From Ziziphus jujuba (taxonomy: Eukaryota; Streptophyta; Magnoliopsida; Rosales; Rhamnaceae), in NCBI RefSeq assembly GCF_031755915.1, contig NC_083384.1:18817001-18881000 (forward strand): DNA of 64,000 nucleotides, in the 5' to 3' direction. A program made the position numbers and the translations under genes. Under the pieces are notes generated by a model. It made no database searches. It saw only the letters and a program-made list of their open reading frames with translations, and was not told the DNA's origin. Below are positions 10,981 to 23,580 of this stretch, in pieces (the stretch's first letter is position 1; every line of letters starts with the position of its first letter).

Positions 10981-11767
10981 TTAACTGTTTAGCATATCTT
11001 CTTTGATATTTTTTTAGTCATATTATTTTGCAAGTGATGAGGACAAATACTCTTGTTCTATTTATTTTTTTCTTTTTTGTTGGAAATACTCTTTCCATCT
11101 TTTAATTTTGATATTTTCATTTTTTTTGTATTTTTATATTTTTATGTTGGTTAGCCTTTTGAATTGAAGATTATTTTTTGCTGCAATCCATTAATATTTG
11201 TAATTAAACTGTGTTGGTATCATTTTTATTACTTACTGTGGTATTATCCATTAATACCGCCACTGCTTTTTTTTTTTTTTTTTGGCTACAATAAGAAATA
11301 TCTTTTCGTAATAAAGAAAAGGAATGTTATCTTCAAAAGTAAATTGCTTTTTTGTCCCCAAAAAAAAAAAAAAAAAAAAAAGAGAGAAAACTGTTGTGTT
11401 GCATGAGTTTGATTTCACAAATCAATTGAATAAAAATAATATTTTTTTTGTTAATAAAACTAAATATATATTTTTTTTGTTAATAAAACCCCACCCATCT
11501 TTACGTATTTCTCTACCTCTTTACCTCTCTTCAACACCATAGATTTAATTACAACATTAAGATGCATGTCATGCTCTAGTGATGGGAGGAAGCTGATACA
11601 ATTTTGCATGGATTTTTGACAGCAAAGAAATATTGGTCTAGGTAGAATCAAATTGTCTTGCATTTTTTTTTTCTGTTTTTTTCTTTTCCCTGGATATTAG
11701 GGGTGGAGATTTGAACTGGGATTATATCCAAGGTAACAATAGTTTTTACAATTGAGTTGTCCTTGCT
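10981..11767 (+). repeat. rest of S2, second copy
   Basis: Matches 8,340-9,470 but shorter, lacking one of the internal duplicates seen at 8,420-9,010. It contains long T runs (11,269-11,283) and an A run (11,358-11,380). It leads without a break into S1, which shows S2 and S1 are neighbours in the ancestral unit. Confidence 0.75.
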
Positions 11768-13917
11768 GGGATGCGATTGTCCTGCTTTGGTTAATGATAA
11801 CTTGTATTTCTCAAAAGGATGTATTGAAACTATCTTCTATTAAATAATGTTTGTTGTTTACCATCCAAAAAATTAAGCAATATTCTATTAATTTTCTAAC
11901 TGTTGGCTGTTTCGACTATTATACATATGCATCTAAACATTTTTTTCCCTCAATATTCAAAGTTATTTGTGAATCATAATCACTTATATTCTTATCCAAT
12001 TTAAAAGAAATAAGCGTTCAAATCCGATAATGTTACGTGCATAAAGTTGTTTTTTTCTAAATTGTAATTTTACAGGCTATTGTAGCTAGTATAGTGTGAA
12101 TGCTGAAAAGGAGCACAGCTAAAAGGAGGGCAGAAATGGAGGTTGACATTACATTGGCGGTCCACAGGCCCTCCCGTGATACCCAGGATGAATGAACGTG
12201 GAGATTACAAAAGGCTTTAAGGCTAGAAAGGATCACAAATTGAAGCATGTGCTTTATAACAAAAAGCAGTGGTCGTTAGTTTTGTACCATGAATATTTAA
12301 CCTCTCAACTGCAAATTCTACATTATAATTCCTAAATTTATACTATTAATTAATTAGCATGCGATAATGTGTCATTTCTCCAGTTGTTGTTGTTGTTCTT
12401 TCCTCATTTTTTATAAAATATTTTTTTGTCTCTACTTATAGATGATAGAAATTCATTTAACAAATTTCAAAACCTTATAAGATTATTTTTATTTTTAGTA
12501 ATTGAATTTGAAAATTGATAACCATAAGCAAGTCGAAATTGATAACAGATCTTCGATTGGTTTGGTGATGACGGTCTGGTCCTTCTAACTTGACATCTAT
12601 TGGCTGCAGAAATTACTCAAAGGAACCGTACCTAGTCTTGACATTATGACCTTTTTCCATAACATAAATATATGTTATTTATGTACATAACACAGCTTCC
12701 ATATTCTGGCATTTTTTTTTTTTTCATTCGAACAACTTCCTTGACCAACCGACCCGCGGGGATGTAACCACAGAAATAGAGTAAACGAGATTGAACACAT
12801 CAATTGAAACAAGGCCATATATGGCTGTCGACGTTAATGGTATTCCATGATCTGGCGGCTCAATGCACATGGACATAAGGGAGGCTACGAGGATCACAAA
12901 TTAAAACACATGCTTGTTATATTCGTTGGAGTTGATATGCATATAAAAAAAAGAGAGGTGGTCCTCAATTTTGTACGTATACCAGGAACATTTAATATCT
13001 CAACAGTAAGATTGTGGGAGTAAAGTTGTGCACTTGTTATTAGCAATTTCCTATTATTATTGTTTTCTTACTAGTTCTTCTTGTTATTACTGACTTCTTA
13101 TTATTATTATCATCATCATCATCATCATCATCAAAGAAGGCTAGTTTAGTTGGCAGTGCTGGATCCGGTCTTGATCATAGATCCAGTGTGCAATTGTACA
13201 AGGCCCTCAGCTGGTCATGCCCACTAATATTTGAAATATTTTTTTAACAATATTTAAAATAGTTTTAAAAATTGAAATACTAAATTTGCTAGTAAAAACA
13301 AATGGCTCCCTTTTGATTACTCAAGGTTTTATTATCGACTAGTGACTAATATCTTTAAACGGTTTTGTAATTTTTTTAATAAAATTTACAACCATAATTA
13401 TCATTTTATTGCCTCCAAGAAAGCTACAACTTTGGTGTGGTTATTTATGCAATATATGCAATATACACAGCATATAAATACCCTCACCCTTGTAATTTTT
13501 AATCGTTTAAATGGACTGATATTGTGTCTATTGAAATAAAAACAAATGCTAGGACAATTTGATTACGGTAGTTTAATTATTGATTTTATATCTAAAGATG
13601 CTAAAAGGAAGTAAATATTAAGTGAACTTTTCAGAAGTGTCATGTAATTTTGAATCCTTCTTATTTAATTAAATTATTGTTTTTGTTCATCGTAATTTTT
13701 ACTTATTTTAAATAATTATAGAAAAGTTAACCTATAAATTTGGCCTAAGACCCGTAAAATCCCATGGTTGACCTTGGAAAGTAATAGACCCAGAAATTAT
13801 TTTTAGCGGAGGTTCAATTAAAAAATTAAGCATCAATTTTTTTTTGTAATGGGTGTTTTGAAGAAATAATTATATAGTTAAAGATGCATCAAATTTAGTT
13901 ATTTAGAGTCTAATCTT
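11768..13917 (+). repeat. S1 module, forward copy
   Basis: Colinear with 4,302-6,470; more diverged than the copies in the inverted repeats. It runs to TAATCTT, where a family B solo LTR has inserted. S1 landmarks visible: GCATGCGATAATGT at 12,357, a (TCA)n tract at 13,098-13,133 and the hAT-tail micro-ORF at 13,546. Confidence 0.85.
13546..13614 (+). pseudogene. hAT-tail micro-ORF (22 codons)
   Basis: An intact ATG-to-TAA frame reading MLGQFDYGSLIIDFISKDAK plus RK. The pattern LDYxxLIxDFxSKxAKK is that of the C-terminal tail of plant TTF/MYM-type hAT transposases. Upstream sequence is not transposase-like, so this is most likely a stranded last exon, not a gene. Confidence 0.55.
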
Positions 13918-16484
13918 TGTTAGGACCCGTTCAAAATTCCTCACCGGAATCCTAGACAAGTCCTAATCCTAGAGAAACACCACCGAATCTCCCAATGGAA
14001 AATCCAACAGCATCTCCCCTAGGGGTAGGACTTACCACAAATTTCCTACATAGAAAATACACTTCTATATACACCACTTTATTCCTCCCACCTTATTGCA
14101 AAGTATTACCACAAATTTGCAGCACTTCAAAAATTAACAGGGAATCAATGCATCATTAAATAGATAATCCTCCAAATAGTATACAGAGCGTTATCAATAC
14201 AATTGAATGTGAAATTTAATACAATATAAGATAAAAAGAAATAATACAGGATGAAAGGAAAGGAAGGAAAAGCCTTTTGGACTTTTAGCAACGAACCAAA
14301 ATATCGAGCTCGCCCCCGAACGATCAACGTCGACTGACCTGAGCCTAAGAGAACGGAATTTAAAAATGTGAGATGCTAATCATCTCCGTGAGTGAGCCAA
14401 TCTACTATACAATCATAATAATAATAATAAATGGGTAAATAACTTAGTTAATTAAAAGTAATTTTTCTCTCAAAACCCTCACAGTCACTCAGCTGGAAAT
14501 GTTTCCTTTTTAAAACGTTTCACAAAATCCGATATTTTAAGCCCCAAAATCCATAACATATTTAATTAAAAGACAATAAATTAACAATCCAAAATTTATA
14601 GTGAGAGTAAAAATATAAAAATAATGCTAATAACAAATATTAAATTATAAATAAGGTAAAAATAAAATAAACAGATAAATTTTGTAGAATTTAATTTAAA
14701 ATACCAAAACAATTTAATTTATAAAGCACTATTAAATACACTTTAATTTAAATAAATTTCTAAAATATTTCATGATTAAAATCACGTCGTGAAAACCATT
14801 TGATGCACCACTATATACCAGTGGTGCCAAAGGTACCCAGCGTCCCAAGCACCGTCATATTGGAGGTTAAAGAGAGAAACCGGCATACGGTCATATGGCG
14901 TCCCACCGCACCGCTACAAACAGGCGTCCCGGCCATGAAGGGGCGGCCTTCCCTCATCCGATGGTAACCACAAGACAACCCCATAAATCACTTGTGCGCT
15001 ACTCACACCCACCTGCGCCCTAACCACATCCACCTGTGCGCTAATCATATTCATATATAAAGAACACCAGTACGTGTATGGTGCATCTAAAAATCATAAA
15101 ATCAATATATCAATTTTCAAATCTCAAAATCTCATAAATACCATCGGGTTAATTCCATCCAATTAAACCCATAAATTTTCCACAATCCCTTTATAAATCA
15201 TCGTCATAAATCCATCGTATAAATTCCATCAATTTCAAATCCATCAATGAAATTAACAACAATTCAAAATAAATACTCCTTCAATTCCTCAAAATTCAAA
15301 ATATAATTAAATTCCACAATTCATCAATATACAAATACATTTTTATAAAACATAAATAAATTCACAATTAAATTCAACAACAATTCAAATTCACAATTTC
15401 TTTAAAATTGAATTTCATCAAAATAAAATCCCCATAATTTGTCAAAATCAAATTATGCTTTAATACACATATGCATTTCAATTTATTTAAATTGTGCCAT
15501 CAAAGTTCCAAATATAATTTTGCTAAATATTTAAAACATGAAATATAATTTCCAAATATATAATCAACATAAAATATATACAATTTACCAACCCAAAATA
15601 ATTTTGAAGGTGGATCACTCACCTTGAGAACGCAATTCAACCAAGATCCACCATAGGATCAATTCTATGACTCACACGTGCTCCTAGAATAACAATATTG
15701 CGCAGGATCAAATAAATTAATATTTTATTCTGATAAATAATACCCGGTACCCAGGGGGTTAACACAAACGATGTCCAAAATTCACAAATAAGGTATCAAC
15801 GGAAAGTTAAGGGGACGAGGATCACATTACCGACCTCCATTGGACTCAACTCAATCGGAGGTGGCCGGAAAGTGGACGAAAGGTCTAGGCCGAACTTCAA
15901 CTTGTCGTGTCTCCCAAACGGTAGGGATCTGGGTGCGTTGCCGGTTGGCCGGTCTCCAAACTTGGCAGCTGAGCTCGCTGACAATTAGGCTTCACCAGTG
16001 GCCAAAGCGTGTGGCCAGAAATGGTGCAAACCGAGAGAGAGATATTCATGGGGGGGAGAGAGAGAGAGAGAGAGAGAGAAAGACATAGAGAGAAAGAGAG
16101 AGAGGGAAGGGATGATGAATAGTACCCCTTCCCTCCTCTTTTTCACGTGCCAGAAAGAAAAGAAAAAGAAAGAAAAATAAAGGAAAAAGAAAAAAAGAGA
16201 AAAAAGAAAAGGAAAAGAAATTAATAAAATAATGTAAAATAAAATAATGATGTATTAGAAAACTTTGTAGATCCATAACTTTTAAACCACATATCCGTTT
16301 TTGACGTACTACTAGTCTATGGACTCGGGTTGATGCATACTTTGCAATGATACCCTGGTCAAAGAGAAATTCCATCCAGATCAAAAAGTGAAATTTTTAC
16401 CCCTCTCGATCAACGACGGTCAAATCCGGTCAACCTTGGTCAACATGAAGAAAATTCCAATATTGTTCAGGACGGGGTGTTACA
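13918..16484 (-). mobile_element. solo LTR, family B, minus orientation
   Basis: It starts TGTTAGGACCC and ends GGGGTGTTACA, the reverse complement of family B LTR ends (TGTAACACCCC to GGGTCCTGACA). It interrupts S1 at AATCTT: the sequence before and after is continuous with 6,450-6,480. The duplicated target is TCTT or ATCTT; one base at the right end is ambiguous. No primer site or internal domain is present. A GA-rich tract with (GA)n at 16,050-16,080 and purine runs to 16,220 lies near the right end. Confidence 0.85.
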
Positions 16485-16601
16485 TCTTGGTATTTAAATA
16501 TCTTGGTATTTGTAATGATATTTTAGGCCTTTTGTAAAATAATTGATTTTGAAAAAGTGGATTAGAAATTGTATTTTTTTTTTTTTAAGCCCTTGTGTTT
16601 T
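16485..16601 (+). mobile_element. family A LTR fragment between two insertions
   Basis: Continues the old LTR-A remnant (TCTTGGTATTTAAATATC...) colinear with 6,470-6,588, and ends at GTTTT, the target of the TRIM. Confidence 0.7.
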
Positions 16602-19600
16602 TGTAACACCCTGCTTCTACTGACTAACTTGTCATTTTATGCTCATATTATCTCCAATTTAGCCATCTCAAGAAGGTATGGGGTTTTGTTTAGAGTTCCT
16701 ACGAGTTCACTCACCCTCCTATTGGAGTACACTTAAGTTAGAGGTTTCTTTTGAACCCTAAAGCCTCGATGTTTTGAGATTGACTATCTTTGCATTTGAA
16801 TCATCTGCCATTTCACACCTAGGTGATGTGGGATTGGACACTAAGAAGCTTGATAATGCCTCTTGCACCGATCTATATTGGTCATCATGATTCAAGGCCC
16901 ATGGGTACTAGCGTTTTCACTCGCATACTTCCGGCTGTGTATGAGCTCTGATACCATTTGTAACATCACATGTCCACTGGCGGACCTGTTATTCTGTATG
17001 AATATTGTCCACAATTTAGCCACTGATACCATTTGTAACATCCTTTCTCTACTAACAGATCTGTCACTCTCTGCTTATATTATCCCTAATTTTGCTATTG
17101 GATTAATATGCATTTTTTCCAAAGTCCCCAAAAGGTCATTCATCCTCCCGTTGAAGAACGCTTAACTTTAGAGTTTTTCATCAATCGATCTTAAAAAAGC
17201 CTTAATGTCATGAGAGTGACTGCCTGTACATTTGAATTATTCTCTGTTTCACACTCAGGCTGTAACACGCCATCCCAAAGTACGTCGGAAATTTATCAAG
17301 TTGACCAGGGTTTGGCCGTCATTGACCGAGAAGGGTCAAACTTTGATTTTTTGACTCTGCAAGAATTCTAGGTTGACCAAGACACATTTGTGAAGTACGC
17401 ATCGATCCAAGTTCGTAGACTAGTAGGACAATGAAAATGGAGCTACAGTTTGAAAGTTATGGGCAAAATAAGTTGAGGTCTGAACTGTCCGAGGGCGCCA
17501 GAGTTGACTTTTTATTTATGTAAAATTGAGCTTTAACTCATGCATGATTGTGAAGTACTAGTCGATACGAGTTCATAGACTAGCAGCACGCATAATTTAG
17601 ACATTTTGTTGAAAAGTTATGCATCTGCAAAGTTTTTCGAATACCGTAATATTTTAATATATTTTTTAATTGAGTGAACAGTATATTCCACATGTCGTGT
17701 TCTCAGCCAATCTAATGAGTGAAAAGTGTCATCCACGAGTGGCTTTTATTTTGGCCAAAACACTTATGGGTTGGGCAGAAGAGAGAGAAAGAAAGGAGGA
17801 GAGAGAGAGAGAGAGGATAGACCTCCACCACCGTCCATCGTCGATTTTCCATTTTCCAGCCACCCCCGATCTACACACGCCAGACCACCATGAAGCCAAC
17901 CTAAAAAGCCAGCCAGTCAGCCAAAAATCACTGGCAATCGATCACCGACGAGCCGAGATCGAGGTGATTTTTGGTGGCGGCATTGATTCCTTCTCTGGTC
18001 GATTTCTCCCAAATCAGACCTTCGTTTGCCTCACCGCTGATCCCGTTGAGTGACCTGTCCCCCAATCTACCTTCCCACTAATGGCCACCGGAAGCACCGC
18101 TGGCAATGATGGTTTCCGATGACCGTGGCGGCTCATGGGATAACTTGATTTCGGCGAGTTCCTGATCACACCGCTCACATTTTCCCACCAATCCAAACCC
18201 TTTGAACCAAGTGTGAGGTTAGTTTCCTCCAATTCATGGCAGTTTGTGAGATCCGAGGACTTAAAGATCGAAACCTTCCCAACGAGATTCCGGCCACCTT
18301 GGGTCCGATCTTTAGAAGGTAAGGGTCAATCCTTAATCCTCGTGTTGTAAGCTTCATTTCAATATATTATTTGTGAATTTTGGTTAACATTTATGTTAAA
18401 TCCTCTGGGTAACCGTGTATAATTTATCCAATTAAAGTATTAATTTAATCGGTTTATGTATTGTCAATGTTCTAGAAACACGTGTGAATTGTAGAATCTA
18501 TCCTATGGAAGAGCTTGGTTGAATTGCGTGCTTGAGGTGAGTGATCCACCTTCAAATTATTTTCGGGAGTTAAATTATGAATATTTTGTATTAATTGAAT
18601 ATTTGAAAATTATATTTTATGTGTTGAATATTTAGTAAATTTATAATTGGAATTTTGATGCCAAAAATTGAGTATATTAAAATTACTTATGCATTAAGAA
18701 ATATTTTGATTTAAGAATTTTATGAATTTGGGATTTAGTTTAATAATTATTGAATTTGTTTGTCGGAATATTTCATAGTTAAATATTGGAAAAATATGTT
18801 TTATGTATTTGATATTTAAGAGAATTTCTATCTAAAATTTTATTGCCAAATTAGGATTGTGGTTTTAAATTCTTATTAATTATTGTTATGGTCATTATTG
18901 AATTTATGATGTGTAATAAAGGTAATTACATGATTTTAATAACATATGAAATTATGTGATTTTAATATTATTTTTGTATGGATTGATTATATGAAATTGA
19001 AGGAAATTATTTATTTTAATTTATTATGCATCGTGAGTTTTATTACGATTTTAAATAAATTTTATTTAAATTGATTTCTTTGAGAAATTGAGGAAATATA
19101 TGATTTGGAATTATTATGCTTAAAAGTATTTTATTTAAATATTTGATAATCGATGGAGTTTCAATCACTGGTTTTAACTGATGAATTTTTATGAGGATGA
19201 TTTAAAAGAATTGTGAAAATATTATGAGTTTAAAGGTGATGTGAACCAATGGATTTGAAAGTGGAATTTATGAGATTTCGGTATTTAAAGATATATTGAT
19301 TTTATGATTTCGAGACGCACTCATACAGTACTGGTATTTTGTACTATATTTACATGCATATGATTAGCGCGCATGATTAAGGCATTTGACCTGAGGGCTG
19401 GCAGGGTATAATGCACAGTGAGCATCAGCCGCCCCTTCCGTGGCCAGGTGACTGTTGATAGCATTGGCTTAGTGGGACGCCACGATGACCGAATGTAGGT
19501 TCTCTCTTAATCTCCCCGCCAGACGGTGCTTTGGAACGACGGACATCGTCGAACATCACTGGTATATAATATGGTGCGTGAGAATATTTCGATATGAAAT

Positions 19601-20768
19601 TCTTAAACAAAATCTGTTTTAAAATCATATTTAAAGATTCAATGGATTTAAGTGTGTTTTATCCTATTTATAATAATTAATGTTTTCAAATTTTATTTGA
19701 AACTAAAGGTATTTAATCGTAATTTTATTATTTAGTTAATTGATGTCTCTCATTAATTTTGTTTATTGTATATCAATTGCAATTTATTTATTAAATAGTA
19801 TTTCTTGATTATTTCATTGATTCAATTCTTGTCTAGTTAATTTGATTTGTGCTAAATTCTTCTACTATGAGTTCTATTATTTTTTTATTAGTTTATTTGT
19901 GATATGTCACAATTATAATAACTGTTATTAAAATTATCTTTTATTATTTCCGTTATAAATTTTAGATCTTTAATTTATTGTATTTTATGTGCAATTTATT
20001 TGATTAATTATTTGTGATCCTTTGGAGCATACGATTATTGGGTTTTGTGAAAATATTTTAAAAGGGGAACATTTCCAACGGAGTGAACTGTGAGGGTTTT
20101 GAGAGAAAATATTATTTCAAAATATTCAGTATTTATTCATTAATCAAGATCATTTTATTGTTATACGATTGTTATTTATTTCCCTGATTAGTAAATTGGG
20201 TCACTCACCGAGATGATTAGCATCTCACATTTTTAAATTCCTTTCTCCTAGGCTCAGGTAAGTCGACGTTAATTGTCCGGAGGCATGCTCGATGTCTTTG
20301 TTCATTGCCGAAAGTCCAAGAGGCTTTTCCTTCCTTTCCTTTCTATCCTGTATTATTTCTTTTTATCTTTTATTATTGTATTAAATTTCATATTCAATTG
20401 TATTTGATTATGCTCTGGATACTATTTGGATAATTATTTATTTAATTATGCACTGGTTCCCTGTTAATTATTGAAGTGCTGCAATTTATGGTAATACATT
20501 GTAGTAAGGTGGGAGGAATAAGGTGGTGCATTTAGAAGTGTGTTTTTCGTGCAGGTAATTTCTGGTAAGTCCTACCCTTAGGGGAGATGCTGCCAGATTT
20601 TCCGTTGGGAGATTCGATGCTGTTTTCTTGGGATCATGGCTTGTTTAGGATTTTAGTGAGAAATTTTTGATGGGTTCTGACACAGGCAATCTAGGATTGG
20701 CACCAGTAGCCTGCTAGTACTTCTTACACTGCTAGTACTTCTTACACCTGCCTACCTTGGTCATCACA
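16602..20768 (-). mobile_element. TRIM family 1, copy split by a family B solo LTR
   Basis: 16,602-17,260 and 20,683-20,768 together are colinear with 6,589-7,330, including the preceding GTTTT and following GTTTT. It is the same insertion event as at 6,589, carried by duplication of the block. A 21-base partial duplication (CTGCTAGTACTTCTTACAC) is seen at about 20,710-20,747. Confidence 0.85.
17261..20682 (+). mobile_element. solo LTR, family B, TSD CAGGC
   Basis: It runs from TGTAACACGCCATCCC to GGTTCTGACA (3,422 bases) and is flanked on both sides by CAGGC (17,256-17,260 and 20,683-20,687). The uninserted site is seen at 9,892-9,905. It contains the family B landmarks GTGAGTGATCCACCTTCAAA at 18,538, a GC-richer block with CGCCCCTTCCGTGGCC at 19,429 and GATGATTAGCATCTCACA at 20,211. 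No internal coding region; product of LTR-LTR recombination. Confidence 0.92.
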
Positions 20769-21640
20769 GTTTTATATTTCAAAATACTTAAAAATAGTTC
20801 ATGGTAATATTTATTTCACTGTTATTATTTCATATTTTGCATAAAATAGTGATTTGGAATTTTTAGAATATTCAAATAAATGGTCTGATTCGAATATTAA
20901 ATTCCAATTTATTGTACTGTATTTGCTTAGAAAAAATAGAAAGTATAATCTTGAGAGGATTGTTTATGAATACTGAATTGTTGTTTTTAGAGGATGTGCC
21001 ATATAGCACCAGAGGTTTGGTATTGAGCCATTTTCTAGGCGTAATGATGAGTTGTATGGCACTTCTTCGAGACTATAGAATGACAGGTTGTCACAACATA
21101 AGAAAATAATGATTGGTGTTATGTCATTCTCTAGGAGTGAAGATGAGCTGTACTCTACTCATTCATGACCATAGGATGACTAGTTGTCTCGATACAAGAG
21201 AATAATGATTAAGTTTTATGTTATTCTCTCGGAATTACGATTAGGTTTTATGCCAACCCCTTATGATGTTGGCTTCTCTATATCTCCTTACTATCTGGTG
21301 GTGTTCGTGACACCGTGCATTGTCTGGAGCTCTAGGTATATTATATGGTATTTTCTAAGTATTTTCGACTATACTGTGGTTTTATAGTTGTACACAAGGG
21401 TTTATCTATAGTCTATAGCTTATATTATTACGTATAACCATTTATGAAATCCGGAAATTTACGGTTAAGTTCATGGTTTATTTAATTTTGATTCCCCATA
21501 TTTATTAAATGTTACACTAAAGGTTTAGGGTGCAAGTTGGGTTTGCTGAAATGATTTTGAAAGGTAAACTTTTCAAAAGAATGGTATGCGAGGTCTTTAG
21601 AGAATGATTTGTGAGAATAAATTATTATTATTTTTTTGGC
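20769..21640 (+). mobile_element. degenerate family A LTR fragment, truncated
   Basis: Colinear with 7,331-8,195 and 9,960-10,830. It stops within TTATTATTATTTTTTTGGCTATC and jumps into the middle of S1 (GAAGGCCATACATGGCGG, compare 12,810), so about 1.4 kb of S2 plus the first half of S1 are missing. Confidence 0.75.
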
Positions 21641-22811
21641 TATCGAAAGAAGGCCATACATGGCGGTGGACATTGATGGTATTCCATGATTTGGCGGCTC
21701 AATGCACATGGACATAAGAGAGGCGACGAGGATCACAAATTAAAACACATGCTTATAATATTCGTTGGAGTTGGTATGCACATATAAAAAAAAAAAAAAA
21801 AAGGTGTTCCTTAATTTTGTACGTATACCAGGAACATTTAATATCTCAACAGTAAGATTGTCGGAGTAAAGTTGTGCACTTATTATTAGCAATTTCCTAT
21901 TATAAGATTATTTTTATTTTTAGTATTTGGAATTTTAAAGTTGATAACCATAAGCAAGTCGAAATTGACAACAGATCTTCGGTTGGTGTGGTGATGACGG
22001 TCTCGTCCCTCTAACTTGACATCTTTTTCCATAACATGTTATAGGCTAGGAGGTGGTCCTTAATTTTGTACCAGGAGCATTTACCATCTTAACCGTAAGA
22101 CTGGCGGAGTAATGTTGTGCACTTATTAATACCAGGAACATTTAATATCTCAATAGTAAGACTGTCAGAGTAATGTTGTGCACTTATTATTAGCAATTTA
22201 ATATTATTATCGTTTTCTTACTAGTTCTTATTGTTGTTGTTACTGACTTATTTTATTATTGTTGTTATTATTATCATCATCATCATCATCAAAAAAGGCT
22301 AGTTTAGTTGCTAGTGCTAGATCCGGTCTTGATCATAAATCCAGTGTGCAATTATACTAGGCCCTCGGCTGGTCATGCCCACTAATATTTGATTGAAATA
22401 TTTTTTTAACAATATTTAAAATAGTTTTAAAAATTGAAATACTAAATTAGCTGGTAAAAATAAATAGGTCCCTTTTTATTATTCAAGGTTTTATTATTGA
22501 CTAATGACTAATATCTTTAAATGGTATTGTAATTTTCTAATACAGTTTACGACCATAATTATCATTTTATTGCCTCCAATCAAGCTACAACTTTAGTGTG
22601 GTTATTTATGCAATATATGCAGTATACACCGCATATAAATATCCTCACCCTTTTATTTTTTTATCCTTTAAATGGACTGATATTGTGTCTATTGAAATTT
22701 AAAAAAAAAAAATGCTAGAACAATTTGACTATAGTAGTTCAATTATTGATTTGACATCTACAGATGCTAAAAAAAAATAAATTTTAAGTGAACTTTCTAT
22801 TAGTGTCGTGT
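21641..22811 (+). repeat. S1 module, scrambled partial copy
   Basis: Order of S1 pieces is altered: the GGCCATACATGG segment to TTTCCTATTAT comes first, then an earlier S1 part (ATAACCATAAGCAAGTCGAAATTG), then two tandem partial copies of the ACCAGGAACATTTAATATC to GTTGTGCACTTATT segment at 22,062-22,190. After that it follows normal S1 order to the hAT-tail micro-ORF. Confidence 0.75.
22712..22780 (+). pseudogene. hAT-tail micro-ORF (22 codons)
   Basis: Intact short frame MLEQFDYSSSIIDLTSTDAK plus KK. Same position in the S1 module as the frames at 13,546, 23,103, 50,590 and 52,917. Likely remnant of a hAT transposase last exon. Confidence 0.5.
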
Positions 22812-23580
22812 ACCGAACTTCCCAAAGCACCGCCTTTCAGGAAGGTTAAATGGGTCCTTTTTTATTATTTTAGGATTTTATTATTGACAAATGATTAATA
22901 TCTTTAAATGGTTTTGTAATTTTTTAACTAAACTTACAACCGTATTATCATTTTATTGCCTCCAATAAAGCTATAAATTTGGTGTGGTTATTTCTGAAAT
23001 ATATGCAATATATAGAGCACATAAATACCCTCACCCTTTTAATTTTTTATCATTTAAATGGATTGACATGGATCTATTGAAAAAAAAAAAAAAAAAAACG
23101 AAATGCTAGAACAACTTGATTATAATAGTTTAATGATTGATTTTACATCTAATCATGCTAAAAAGTGTAAATTTTAAGTGAACTTTTAGAAGTGCCATGT
23201 ATATGAATATAAATTGTTGTTTTTAAAGGGTATATCATATAGTACCAGTAGTTCTATTTTGTGTCATTTTTTGGTAGTGATGATGAGTTGTATGCCGTTC
23301 CTTCAAAATCATAGGATGACAGATTGTCACAATATGTGAGAATAATGATTGGTTTCGTGTTGTTCTCTAAGAGTGTGGATGAGTTGTATGCCACTTATTC
23401 ATCATCATAGGATGACAGGTTGTCATGATATGAGAGAATAATAATTGAGTTTTGTGCCATACTCTCAGAGTGTAGATTGGGTTGTATATCACTTCCTTGT
23501 AATGTTGGTTTCTTTGTGTCTTCTTACTATCTGATGGTATTTGGAACGTCGTACACTGCTTGGAGCACTAAGTATTAATT
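22812..23580 (+). repeat. second S1 tail plus S2-like piece
   Basis: Another copy of the S1 tail (22,840-23,210), followed by TATGAATATAAATTGTTGTTTTTAAAG and CCATAGGATGACAGATTGTC repeats that belong to the LTR-A remnant, up to GGAGCACTAAGTATTA. The same arrangement is found at 50,270-51,065, so the two are copies of one larger block. Confidence 0.75.
23103..23177 (+). pseudogene. hAT-tail micro-ORF (24 codons)
   Basis: Intact short frame MLEQLDYNSLMIDFTSNHAK plus KCKF. Same class of remnant as at 50,590. Confidence 0.5.

Noticed and set aside
16046..16384. 112-codon minus-strand frame with a Phe/Ser/Leu-rich stretch
   Set aside because: It is a translation of the (GA)n and purine-rich tract in a family B LTR.
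13918..16484. Full-length retroelement between the S1 halves
   Set aside because: Only one LTR is present; there is no primer site, polypurine tract or coding domain, so it is a solo LTR.
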